Of a stretch of DNA of 13,203 nt, positions 6,938 to 13,019 are shown in pieces; the first letter of the stretch is position 1, and every line of letters begins with the position of its first letter. The translations under genes were made by a program, and so were the position numbers. The stretch comes from Pseudobdellovibrionaceae bacterium (GTDB lineage Bacteria > Bdellovibrionota > Bdellovibrionia > Bdellovibrionales > JAMPXM01), in assembly GCA_913774795.1 (NCBI GenBank), contig CAJYIL010000607.1, positions 1-13,203 on the forward strand, written 5' to 3'. The notes beneath the pieces were generated by a model. The model did not search any database. It saw only the letters and a list, made by a program, of their open reading frames with translations, and was not told the DNA's origin.

Positions 6938-7026
6938 TGACAGGTGTCAGAACTTTAGACGGTTTTTTGGAGACTTCTTGAAGTTGTCCTGGACCGCAGA
7001 AAATCATAAAAATATGTTTATAAACA
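6938..7026. repeat. Three short palindromes upstream of the candidate sigma-54 promoter
   Basis: TGACA-GG-TGTCA lies at 6938-6949, ACTTC-TT-GAAGT at 6973-6984 and the perfect palindrome TGTTTATAAACA at 7015-7026. They lie roughly 90-175 bp upstream of the inferred start of transcription, a typical distance for enhancer-binding sites of NtrC-type activators. The sequence from 7003 to 7031 is AT-rich. They differ from one another, so they need not bind the same protein. No gene is seen in 6828-7025. Confidence 0.35.
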
Positions 7027-7056
7027 AAAAAGCCCACTCTCGCGAGTGGGCTTTTT
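7026..7056 (-). terminator. Intrinsic terminator of the glycine-rich RRM gene (bidirectional)
   Basis: A perfect 8-bp stem GCCCACTC/GAGTGGGC (7032-7039 and 7044-7051) with a 4-base loop is flanked by A6 (7026-7031) and T5 (7052-7056). It would work on both strands. The minus-strand RRM gene is its evident client, as its stop is 50 bp away. Confidence 0.85.
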
Positions 7057-7072
7057 AAGTTAGTTCGGATGA

Positions 7073-7090
7073 GAGCTCGATTGCGAGCTC
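7073..7090 (-). other. Hairpin in the 3' untranslated region of the RRM gene
   Basis: GAGCTCG-ATTG-CGAGCTC forms a perfect 7-bp stem with a 4-base loop between the RRM stop codon and the terminator. It has no U-tract, so it is not itself a terminator; it could protect the message or bind protein. Confidence 0.4.
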
Positions 7091-7105
7091 AGCGGGGATG
7101 TAGCG

Positions 7106-7417
7106 TTACCAGCCACCGCGGTCGCTGCGACCACCGCCGCCGAATCCACGCCCGCCACCTTGGCGAGGCTCCATCGGACGCGCTTCGTTGACCGTCATGT
7201 TACGACCTTCCCAAGGCGCGCCGTTCAATTTCGAAATTGCATTCGATGCTTCTTCGTCTGACGACATCTCGACAAAGCCGAAGCCTTTTGAGCGACCTGA
7301 GTCACGGTCCATGATGATTTTCACCGAAGTGACCGAACCGAATTCGGCGAACGCGTCACCGAGAGTGGCGTCAGTTGCAGTGAACGGCAGATTGCCGACG
7401 TAAAGTTTCTTTCCCAT
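7106..7417 (-). CDS. Glycine-rich RNA-binding protein with one canonical RRM
   Basis: This 103-residue cytosolic protein has one RNA recognition motif at about residues 3-80 and a short Gly/Arg tail (86-103). RNP2 is LYVGNL (5-10) and RNP1 is KGFGFVEM (44-51), with all three stacking aromatics (Tyr6, Phe46, Phe48) present, so single-stranded RNA binding is expected. Such small RRM proteins occur in cyanobacteria and several proteobacterial groups, often induced by cold; the targets here are unknown. ATG 7417 has a near-ideal TAGGAGGT Shine-Dalgarno (7430-7423) with 6-base spacing, suggesting high expression. It is followed by a 3' hairpin and a strong terminator, so it is probably monocistronic. 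It is divergent from the second RRM gene, with about 200 bp between the two starts. Confidence 0.93.
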   Translation of the reverse strand: MGKKLYVGNLPFTATDATLGDAFAEFGSVTSVKIIMDRDSGRSKGFGFVEMSSDEEASNAISKLNGAPWEGRNMTVNEARPMEPRQGGGRGFGGGGRSDRGGW

Positions 7418-7476
7418 TTAAAACCTCCTAAAGGCGGGAGTCGCTTCGGAGGACAGAGACGAAATGTCAGTGACTC

Positions 7477-7504
7477 AGAATACAGACGTAAAACTGAGGC
7501 CAAA
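7477..7504 (-). promoter_or_regulatory. Possible promoter of the glycine-rich RRM gene
   Basis: TTTGGC (7504-7499) and TATTCT (7482-7477) on the minus strand are 16 bp apart, giving a leader of about 55 bases before the ATG. Only four of six bases match in the -10 box. The rest of the 7418-7607 divergent space shows no gene. Confidence 0.25.
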
Positions 7505-7578
7505 CTAGCACGCGACGGACCGATCACCTAAAGATATAAATCATCCAGATCGAGCACCGCTGATGTGGCCGCAGAAGT

Positions 7579-7606
7579 AGTGCCAGAGCTGGTTTTCTGG
7601 TACACT
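7579..7606 (+). promoter_or_regulatory. Possible extended -10 promoter and imperfect inverted repeat before the second RRM gene
   Basis: TGGTACACT (7598-7606) reads as an extended -10 (TGn followed by TACACT) with no good -35 box. It forms the right arm of an imperfect inverted repeat starting AGTGCCAGA (7579-7587). A start near 7613 would leave only a short leader containing GGAGGT. Confidence 0.25.
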
Positions 7607-7622
7607 GATGTTTGGAGGTCAG

Positions 7623-7886
7623 ATGAATTCTAAGATCCGGATCCGGAATTTGCCCGAGGAAGCTGATCGCTCGACGGTCCAAGATTTTCTCACTTCAGTC
7701 GGCGATGTTCACACGATTCGACTCGCCACCGAGCACGGGATGAAAACGGCTTACGTCGAGATGGCGACAGAAGATCAAGCTCGCGATTGCGTGATGAGAT
7801 TCAACAATCAACGTTTTCGGGGACAAACGCTTTCAGTCTGCGAAGATGGCCGTCAAGTGAAGTCGCGGAACGCGACGTCTCGATGA
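7623..7886 (+). CDS. Small protein with a degenerate RRM
   Basis: This 87-residue protein has the length and pattern of an RRM. RNP2 reads IRIRNL (5-10), with Arg in place of the stacking aromatic. The RNP1 position reads MKTAYVEM (40-47), so of the three usual aromatics only Tyr44 remains. The secondary structure pattern otherwise fits, with VQDFLTSVG as helix 1 and EDQARDCVMRFN as helix 2. RNA binding may be weak, altered or replaced by protein contacts. The start is ATG 7623, because GGAGGT (7614-7619) lies just ahead with 3-base spacing; an in-frame ATG at 7608 would place that Shine-Dalgarno inside the coding region. The TGA overlaps the ATG of the zinc-ribbon gene (ATGA at 7883-7886). 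It is divergent from the canonical RRM gene. Confidence 0.8.
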   Translation: MNSKIRIRNLPEEADRSTVQDFLTSVGDVHTIRLATEHGMKTAYVEMATEDQARDCVMRFNNQRFRGQTLSVCEDGRQVKSRNATSR

Positions 7887-8068
7887 GCGAACGTTGCACG
7901 AACATGAACCATGGTCGAGCGTCGGCCACCGTTAAATTCTGTCCAAGTTGCGGAGTTGTTCTAAATGCGAACGTGCGGCTTCCTTGCAGCCCGCAAAAAC
8001 ACGCGGAGTACCGAAAAAACCGACTGCAATACTGTCTGTGTTGCGGCCAAAATCTGAAGTTGCGGTAA
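7883..8068 (+). CDS. 61-residue zinc-ribbon-like protein, translationally coupled to the RRM gene
   Basis: Starting at ATG 7883 this small protein has two zinc-knuckle-like pairs, FCPSCG (Cys20, Cys23) and YCLCCG (Cys51, Cys54), separated by 27 residues that include Cys35 and His40 and many basic residues. That spacing fits a zinc-ribbon fold, and the basic charge fits nucleic-acid or ribosome contact. The start is set by the ATGA overlap with the preceding RRM gene; the frame is open further upstream to 7787, but that part overlaps the RRM coding region and has no motif. The stop TAA (8066-8068) runs into the terminator. I do not recognise a named family. The function is not known, but pairing with an RRM suggests an RNA-related role. 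Confidence 0.65.
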   Translation: MSERCTNMNHGRASATVKFCPSCGVVLNANVRLPCSPQKHAEYRKNRLQYCLCCGQNLKLR

Positions 8069-8112
8069 AACAAAAAAGCCCACTCTTTAAAGGAGTGGAC
8101 TTTTTTGTTTTT
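8067..8112. terminator. Bidirectional intrinsic terminator between the zinc-ribbon gene and the NtrC-family gene
   Basis: The stem pairs AAAAAAGCCCACTC (8072-8085) with GAGTGGACTTTTTT (8093-8106) around a 7-base loop, with one A-C mismatch. The A/T arms extend further as AAAAC and GTTTTT. It serves both converging genes: the zinc-ribbon stop and the regulator stop (TAA, 8113-8111) each overlap its ends. Confidence 0.85.
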
Positions 8113-9523
8113 ATGCGGATGCTTCAGGCGGCGGGCGCAAGCCCTTTTTCTTGATCTTCTCTACCAGTGTCGTGCGGTTGAGCTTCAACAACGCCGCCGC
8201 TTGATTTCGATTCCAACCTGTTTTCTCGAGAGCCTGAAGGATCAAAAGGTTTTCGTAATTGTCGACGGCCGTATTGAAATCCACACCGGCATCGGGAATT
8301 TCCACAGCCGTTTCACCTGGACCGAACAACGAATCCGAACGAGAAGCGCGGTAGTGCTCAGGCAAATCGGCGACTTCGACTTGGCCGTTGCCTTTAAGAA
8401 TCGCGAGGCGCTCGACGAGGTTCTCGAGTTCACGGATGTTGCCTGGCCATGGGTAATGGTAGAGCGCTTCGAGAGCATCCGGCGAGAAGCCCGTGAGTCC
8501 ACGATTCTTTGTCGAATTAAAATGCTGAACGAAATGGTGAAGAAGCAGAGGGATATCGGATCTACGCTCCTTCAAAGAAGGAATCCCGATCGGAATGACG
8601 TGCAAGCGATAGAACAGATCTTCGCGGAATTGACCGTTTTTCACGGCCTTCGCGAGGTCGACGTTCGTCGCTGCGATGATGCGAACATCGGCTTCCTGTG
8701 TTTTTGCAGAGCCGACGGGCTCGAAGCGACGCTCCTGAAGAACGCGCAGAAGTTTGACTTGAAGGTTCAGCGAGAGCTCGCCGATTTCGTCGAGGAACAG
8801 AGTTCCTCCGCTCGCCATTTCAAATCGCCCCACTCTGTTCGCGATCGCACCCGTAAAGGCGCCTTTGACGTGGCCGAAAAGTTCAGATTCTAAAAGTTCC
8901 GCCGGGATCGCGCCGCAATTGATCGGGATGAACGGCTTCGATGCGCGCGGAGAATTGTAGTGAATCGCTTTTGCGATTAGCTCTTTACCGGTCCCTGATT
9001 CGCCGGTCACCAAAACGGTCGAATCAGAATCGGCGACTCGCTCGACCATGCCGAGAACTTTGCGAATTTCTTCGCTCGAACCAACGATGTTGTCGAAGCG
9101 GTACTTCTTATGAAGTGCCGAGCGCAGCTGGTGATTTTCTTGCTGAAGCGTCTTGTGCGAGAGTGCGCGTGAAACGATCGACAAAAGCTCTTCCATATTG
9201 AAAGGCTTCGTGACGAAGTGAAAAGCGCCGTGTTGGGTCGCTTTCACCGCTAATTCGATGGAACCGTGGCCAGTCATGACGACGACCTGAATGTTTGGGT
9301 GCGCGATTTTCAGGTGTTGCATCAACTCGATGCCGTCGCCATCGGGTAAACGGAGATCGACGATGGCAAGATCGAGTGCTTGATCGGTTGAAGCGAGGGC
9401 TTCGGCTTCACGTTTGCAATTTGCGGTGATGACTTGGAATCCTTGACGGTCGAGAACGCGGAACAGGGCCGTTCTCAGACTCGATTCGTCGTCTACGATC
9501 AAGATGCGGCTAGGAGCTTGCAT
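8111..9523 (-). CDS. NtrC-family sigma-54-dependent response regulator
   Basis: From ATG 9523 the protein has 470 residues in three domains. A receiver (5-120) has acidic pair Asp11-Asp12, phosphoacceptor Asp56, Thr84 and Lys106. A central AAA+ domain (about 144-375) has Walker A GESGTGKE (174-181), the sigma-54-contacting GAFTGA loop (221-226) and Walker B GGTLFLDE (239-246). A Fis-type HTH (about 424-462) closes the protein. All key residues are intact, so it should be a phosphorylation-controlled activator of RpoN promoters. ATG 9529 is two codons upstream, but AGGAAGG would overlap it; the same Shine-Dalgarno is well placed 7 bases before 9523. It lies 110 bp downstream of the histidine kinase on the same strand, its likely partner, and ends in a bidirectional terminator. 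Targets are not known; a candidate sigma-54 promoter lies at 6860-6875. Confidence 0.95.
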   Translation of the reverse strand: MQAPSRILIVDDESSLRTALFRVLDRQGFQVITANCKREAEALASTDQALDLAIVDLRLPDGDGIELMQHLKIAHPNIQVVVMTGHGSIELAVKATQHGAFHFVTKPFNMEELLSIVSRALSHKTLQQENHQLRSALHKKYRFDNIVGSSEEIRKVLGMVERVADSDSTVLVTGESGTGKELIAKAIHYNSPRASKPFIPINCGAIPAELLESELFGHVKGAFTGAIANRVGRFEMASGGTLFLDEIGELSLNLQVKLLRVLQERRFEPVGSAKTQEADVRIIAATNVDLAKAVKNGQFREDLFYRLHVIPIGIPSLKERRSDIPLLLHHFVQHFNSTKNRGLTGFSPDALEALYHYPWPGNIRELENLVERLAILKGNGQVEVADLPEHYRASRSDSLFGPGETAVEIPDAGVDFNTAVDNYENLLILQALEKTGWNRNQAAALLKLNRTTLVEKIKKKGLRPPPEASA

Positions 9524-9557
9524 CAACATTCCTTCCTGGAAAGTTCGCGGGGGAAAC

Positions 9558-9611
9558 AGTCGCCATACTGGTGACTCATTCAGTGTGCGGAACGGTGAAT
9601 GAAACTGTCAA
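9558..9611 (-). promoter_or_regulatory. Possible promoter and operator-like inverted repeat ahead of the NtrC-family gene
   Basis: In the 110-bp space between kinase and regulator, TTGACA (9611-9606) and CACACT (9587-9582) stand 18 bp apart on the minus strand. AGTCGCCA-TAC-TGGTGACT (9558-9576) is a 19-bp inverted repeat with one mismatch, located at the inferred start of transcription. This would allow the regulator to be expressed apart from the kinase and be autoregulated; both points are inferred. Confidence 0.3.
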
Positions 9612-9633
9612 ATTTCTGCGTCAAAATCCTGGC

Positions 9634-11571
9634 TCACACGTCGAAAACTGGACGGGGCAGGGAAATAATTGCCGTGGTGCCTAAGCCCTTCGTAGAGCGG
9701 ATCTCCAGCCTTCCGCCGTGATCGCGAATGATCTCGCTACTGACGCTCAGACCAAGGCCGGGATGGTTAACAAGATCTTCACCAACGGCCTCTGTGTCGC
9801 CGTCAAAACCCTGGCCGTTGTCGTGGATTTCAACCACACTCCAACCATTGGCCAGCGTCATTTTGACGTGAATTTCTCCGACAAATTTTTCGCCCGCGAC
9901 ATGGCGATCACGGATGGCGTCCTGAGCGTTCTGTAAGAACCCCCGGAACGTTTGCGCGAGCGCATTGAAGTGACCGCGCACTTCAATTCTTTGCTCGGGA
10001 ATCTCTTGAGTCAGTCTCACGCCCGTCGCACGAGTTTGCAGTTCGGTGATTTTGACGGCTTGTTCGACAACATCCCGGAGATCAAGGTTCTCGATCGTAT
10101 CTTCGGTTGACGATTTGCGAGTGAAGCCGAGCAAGTTCTGAACGATGTCGCGACAGCGGCGGGCGCCTTTTTCCATCTCATCAATGTCGGGGAACCACGG
10201 CTCGTCGCCTTTTAGATCCATCTTAATCAACTGAAGAAACGAAAGCATTCCGCCGAGCGGGTTGTTGAGCTCGTGCGCGATCGACGAACCGATCGTTCCC
10301 AGCTCGGCCATCTTTGCAGAGTCGACGATCTGTCTCTCCACGCGAAGCTGCTCGGTCGCATCGAGATACATATTCACGAAGAGTTCGGCGTTATCGTGCT
10401 TAAACGGAAGTTGCTGCTCAATATGCTGCGAGAACACATCATAGATCACGTTCTGACCGCCCGCCGTGCGAGCGGGCTTCAGCCGAAAGTCGACGCCACG
10501 CTTTGTGCGCGCCGTTTTCGAAATCAAAGCGCAGTTTTCACAAGGCGAAGTGCGTCCGAAAAGAGCTTCGTAACACTTCCGGCCGATGATTTTTTCGGGT
10601 TCGGCGCCTGATCGTGCGGCGAAGGTGCGATTGATTCTTACGACCGTAAAGTCTTGCGTGATCAACGAGACAGGTTCGAGAACCGCATCGAAGGTGGCTT
10701 CCCATTGATGTTTAAGATTTTCAGACTGCTCAAGCTTCGTCAGTCGGTCGATTGCCAGTGAAACGGCATCAGCGACCTGACCTAAGAACCCGTTCTCGTC
10801 TCGAGTGAACGGAGATTCACTTGGCCGAGCGAAGTAAATCTGCCCCAGCGTATCTTTCCCGCGCATCAAAGGTGCGCCGTGGACGGCGAACACATTTCGT
10901 GCAAGTTGATCGAGTGAATCGAGAACGGGGATACGCGTTTGCGACTGGAAGACGACGCGTGTCCAGGAGAGGCCGAGCGCACCTTTCAAAGCGTCGTTCA
11001 CGAGGCGTTCCATTTCACCAATGCTCGTCGCTTGGTGAATGGCCACGAGCGCACGATGGAGCGCCTCGACGCGGTCGTTGGTAACGAGCAGCTTCTCCTT
11101 GGCCTCTTCGAGCGATTTTTTTCGCTGCTCGACTTTTTCTTCTAGCTCGGTCGAAAGATTCTTAAGCTTTTCGTTTTGTTCATTTACGAGCTGAATGAGT
11201 TTCGCGTTCTGTTGGAGAAGCGAGTGTTCCTCTAAAGCTTCACGGATTGTGATCTCGAATTTCGGATCGTCGAAAGAAGTTAGAATGCGAAAAACGCTTC
11301 CGGTGTTGATGAGCCCGCGAAGCGACTCCGCGGGCGTGTCGTTTTGGATGATCACGCGCTGAGAGAGGGGCGATACGCGGTTGACCAACTCCATCATCGA
11401 CTGCATGTCGGCGGCTGTTTCGCTCGAGCTCGGAAGAACGAGAACCGGATACCTTGAGGCCTCGATCGCTCGACGGGCTTCCTCGGCATTCGACGCGAAG
11501 TCGGCTCCGAAGGCGACGGCCTTCGGGTTCGGATGCGCCAAAATAAGGACGCTCGATCTTAAAGCCGACAT
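9634..11571 (-). CDS. Soluble histidine kinase with degenerate receiver, GAF and PAS sensor domains
   Basis: From ATG 11571 the protein has 645 residues and no membrane segment. The order is: receiver-like domain (5-117) with the phosphoacceptor lost; coiled coil (117-165); GAF-like domain (about 170-280); PAS domain (about 288-410) with Cys333 and Cys344-x2-Cys347; HisKA with IAHELNNPLG (431-440, His433); and HATPase with N-box Asn548, DNGQG (584-588) and GLGL (605-608). It should autophosphorylate on His433 and pass phosphate to the NtrC-family regulator 110 bp downstream. The HELNNPLG type fits NtrB-like kinases paired with NtrC regulators. The start overlaps the HAD gene end by 13 bp, so translation is probably coupled. 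The frame is open to 11670, but that part overlaps the HAD coding region and has no domain. Confidence 0.93.
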   Translation of the reverse strand: MSALRSSVLILAHPNPKAVAFGADFASNAEEARRAIEASRYPVLVLPSSSETAADMQSMMELVNRVSPLSQRVIIQNDTPAESLRGLINTGSVFRILTSFDDPKFEITIREALEEHSLLQQNAKLIQLVNEQNEKLKNLSTELEEKVEQRKKSLEEAKEKLLVTNDRVEALHRALVAIHQATSIGEMERLVNDALKGALGLSWTRVVFQSQTRIPVLDSLDQLARNVFAVHGAPLMRGKDTLGQIYFARPSESPFTRDENGFLGQVADAVSLAIDRLTKLEQSENLKHQWEATFDAVLEPVSLITQDFTVVRINRTFAARSGAEPEKIIGRKCYEALFGRTSPCENCALISKTARTKRGVDFRLKPARTAGGQNVIYDVFSQHIEQQLPFKHDNAELFVNMYLDATEQLRVERQIVDSAKMAELGTIGSSIAHELNNPLGGMLSFLQLIKMDLKGDEPWFPDIDEMEKGARRCRDIVQNLLGFTRKSSTEDTIENLDLRDVVEQAVKITELQTRATGVRLTQEIPEQRIEVRGHFNALAQTFRGFLQNAQDAIRDRHVAGEKFVGEIHVKMTLANGWSVVEIHDNGQGFDGDTEAVGEDLVNHPGLGLSVSSEIIRDHGGRLEIRSTKGLGTTAIISLPRPVFDV

Positions 11572-12245
11572 GCCCGAATCAATTCCGTGATTTTCGAGAT
11601 GGTGAAGTCGGGTTTTTCGGTCGGCGAGAGCGGAGTCGATTTGGCGTATTCGCCATAGCGAACCCAACACGTTGTCCAGCCGATTTCTTTGGCGGGCGCG
11701 ATGTCGGTGTCGAGACGGTTGCCGATACTCAGGTGCCGAGCGGCGGGCTTTTCGGTTCGGGCCGCGATTTTTTCGAAAGCCTGACGTTTCGTTTCGTTGG
11801 CGAAGGTGTTCACGATCGTCATTGAATCGAACAGCTCACGCATTTTCAAAATCTGGAGTTTCGCTTCTTGAGTCTCGGGATGCCCAGCCGTGACGAGATG
11901 CAAACCGTATTTGTTTCGCAAGTCATGAAGTGTTTCGCGAAGTCCGGGAAAGAGCGAAATCGTCGTTTCGACTTTGCGGTCATAGAAAGCTTTGAATCCG
12001 GCATCGGCCACTTCATCCGCTGACGTGCCTGTCGTTCCGAATCTTTGCACGATGGATTCGAACAAATGGCGTCGGCCCGGAGTTTGCGCGATTTCATCTC
12101 GTGCCATGAGGCAGCTTCGAAGATCGGTCGCCAGTCCCACCTGGATCATCTTCTCGCAAGCCTCTTGCGACGCCTTTGGTAGAAGTTGTCCGTACGTATC
12201 GAGGAGAGTGTCGTCGAGATCGAATACGAGATGGGCGAAGGTCAT
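11559..12245 (-). CDS. HAD-superfamily hydrolase
   Basis: This 228-residue cytosolic HAD phosphatase has a helical cap (about 18-95). Motif I is FDLDDTLLDT (Asp9 nucleophile, Asp11 acid/base), motif II is LVTAG (Thr119), motif III is Lys153 and motif IV is GNRLDTDI (175-182), with Asn in place of the first Asp but Asp179 and Asp181 present. The arrangement resembles small-molecule phosphatases such as the YjjG/phosphoglycolate group; the substrate cannot be predicted. ATG 12245 overlaps the TGA of the peptidase gene (ATGA), with GAGGA upstream inside that gene. The in-frame region up to 12494 overlaps peptidase coding sequence and is very Arg-rich, without HAD character, so it was left out. 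It sits between a murein peptide amidase and a histidine kinase in one operon. Confidence 0.88.
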   Translation of the reverse strand: MTFAHLVFDLDDTLLDTYGQLLPKASQEACEKMIQVGLATDLRSCLMARDEIAQTPGRRHLFESIVQRFGTTGTSADEVADAGFKAFYDRKVETTISLFPGLRETLHDLRNKYGLHLVTAGHPETQEAKLQILKMRELFDSMTIVNTFANETKRQAFEKIAARTEKPAARHLSIGNRLDTDIAPAKEIGWTTCWVRYGEYAKSTPLSPTEKPDFTISKITELIRACRL

Positions 12246-12958
12246 CGCGTCTGTCCTCGGAGCGACAGGTCTTCGAAGATCTCGATCATGCCGCCGCGAA
12301 AGCGCGGCCAGATCGTGTCGTAATCTTTTAACGTGTCGTCTTCTTCGATGCAGATCACGGGCACTTTGTGATCGAACCATCCAAAGCTCGAAAGACTTCC
12401 CGGCGTTGGGTATCCGATATCTTCGCTTCCTGCATAGCCTGATGAGCGTGACAGACGATCGGTATCGATCTTCGAGCCCACTCCGACTACGCACGGTTTC
12501 CAGGAGTGACAGTGAATGATCAATCGAGGTTTGACCGATTCAACGAGTTCGACAACGGCTTGCACTTCGACCTCGCTCGCGGCCGACGGGCCCGGGGAGT
12601 AGCGTTCAGCGCGAGCCTCCGAAGACCAATCCTTGGCGGGATAGTTGCGGTTGAGATCGACACCCCGACCGTTGACGCGCGTTTTTTTCGCGAAGCCGTC
12701 AACGTTCAAGCAAGGAATGACGATCCAAGGGCAGATTGTTTTTCCGCTACTCGTGTTGCTTTTGAGCCACGACAGCGTGTCGGTTGCGAGCCTGACACCT
12801 TCGGGTTCATCGCCGTGCACTCCGCCCATTAACAAAATCGGTTTTTCTTGTCGAAGGTGCTCGAGCGACGACGACGCGAAGAGCTCGATCGGAGTTCCGA
12901 GAGTCGTTTTTTTCCAAATGGGAAGATGAAGGATCGGGCGTTGTGCGTCGTTCGGCAT
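12242..12958 (-). CDS. mpaA: M14-family metallopeptidase, murein peptide amidase A (MpaA)-like
   Basis: This 238-residue protein has zinc ligands in GGVHGDEPEG (His48, Glu51) and the third ligand in LIIHCHSW (His149 or His151). Substrate-binding RGVDLNRNYP (98-107) and a catalytic Glu in ICIEED (205 or 206) complete the site. MpaA enzymes cleave the gamma-D-Glu to diaminopimelate bond of murein tripeptide in the cytosol during cell-wall recycling. No signal peptide is visible, fitting a cytosolic role. ATG 12958 is chosen because the frame upstream (open to 13189) is antisense to the glmU start and lacks domain features; the Shine-Dalgarno is weak, so the start is uncertain. It heads the minus-strand unit with the HAD and kinase genes and is divergent from glmU, 61 bp apart. 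Another small-substrate M14 peptidase cannot be excluded. Confidence 0.78.
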   Translation of the reverse strand: MPNDAQRPILHLPIWKKTTLGTPIELFASSSLEHLRQEKPILLMGGVHGDEPEGVRLATDTLSWLKSNTSSGKTICPWIVIPCLNVDGFAKKTRVNGRGVDLNRNYPAKDWSSEARAERYSPGPSAASEVEVQAVVELVESVKPRLIIHCHSWKPCVVGVGSKIDTDRLSRSSGYAGSEDIGYPTPGSLSSFGWFDHKVPVICIEEDDTLKDYDTIWPRFRGGMIEIFEDLSLRGQTR

Positions 12959-13019
12959 GATCCCGTTCAGAGTAAGGCTGTCTTGCCCTCTTGTCGAGAG
13001 AACGGTACCGTGAGTTCCA

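Larger units (their letters stand above)
7022..8086. repeat. Identical 19-bp direct repeat inside the two terminators
   Basis: AAACAAAAAAGCCCACTCT occurs at 7022-7040 and again at 8068-8086. The copies form the left arms of the two terminators that bound the RRM/zinc-ribbon module; the loops and right arms differ. Confidence 0.8.

Noticed and set aside
6828..7037. Minus-strand 69-codon frame
   Set aside because: It starts within the terminator stem and spans the candidate promoter and palindromes; no Shine-Dalgarno or recognisable protein pattern, so treated as non-coding.
7787..7882. N-terminal extension of the zinc-ribbon protein
   Set aside because: It overlaps RRM coding sequence out of frame and contains no cysteine or motif; the ATGA overlap gives a better start.
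8105..8893. Plus-strand open frame of 262 codons
   Set aside because: It is antisense to the HTH and AAA+ part of the NtrC-family gene and starts inside the terminator; charged, low-information product.
11572..11670. N-terminal extension of the histidine kinase
   Set aside because: It overlaps the HAD gene 3' end in another frame, and the receiver-like domain begins only after residue 34 of the extended form.
12246..12494. N-terminal extension of the HAD hydrolase
   Set aside because: It overlaps peptidase coding sequence in another frame, is very Arg-rich and lacks HAD features; ATG 12245 with an ATGA overlap starts right at the canonical HAD N-terminus.
13002..13011. Perfect palindrome ACGGTACCGT before glmU
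   Set aside because: It is only 10 bp, single copy, with no clear promoter around it; too short to claim as an operator.
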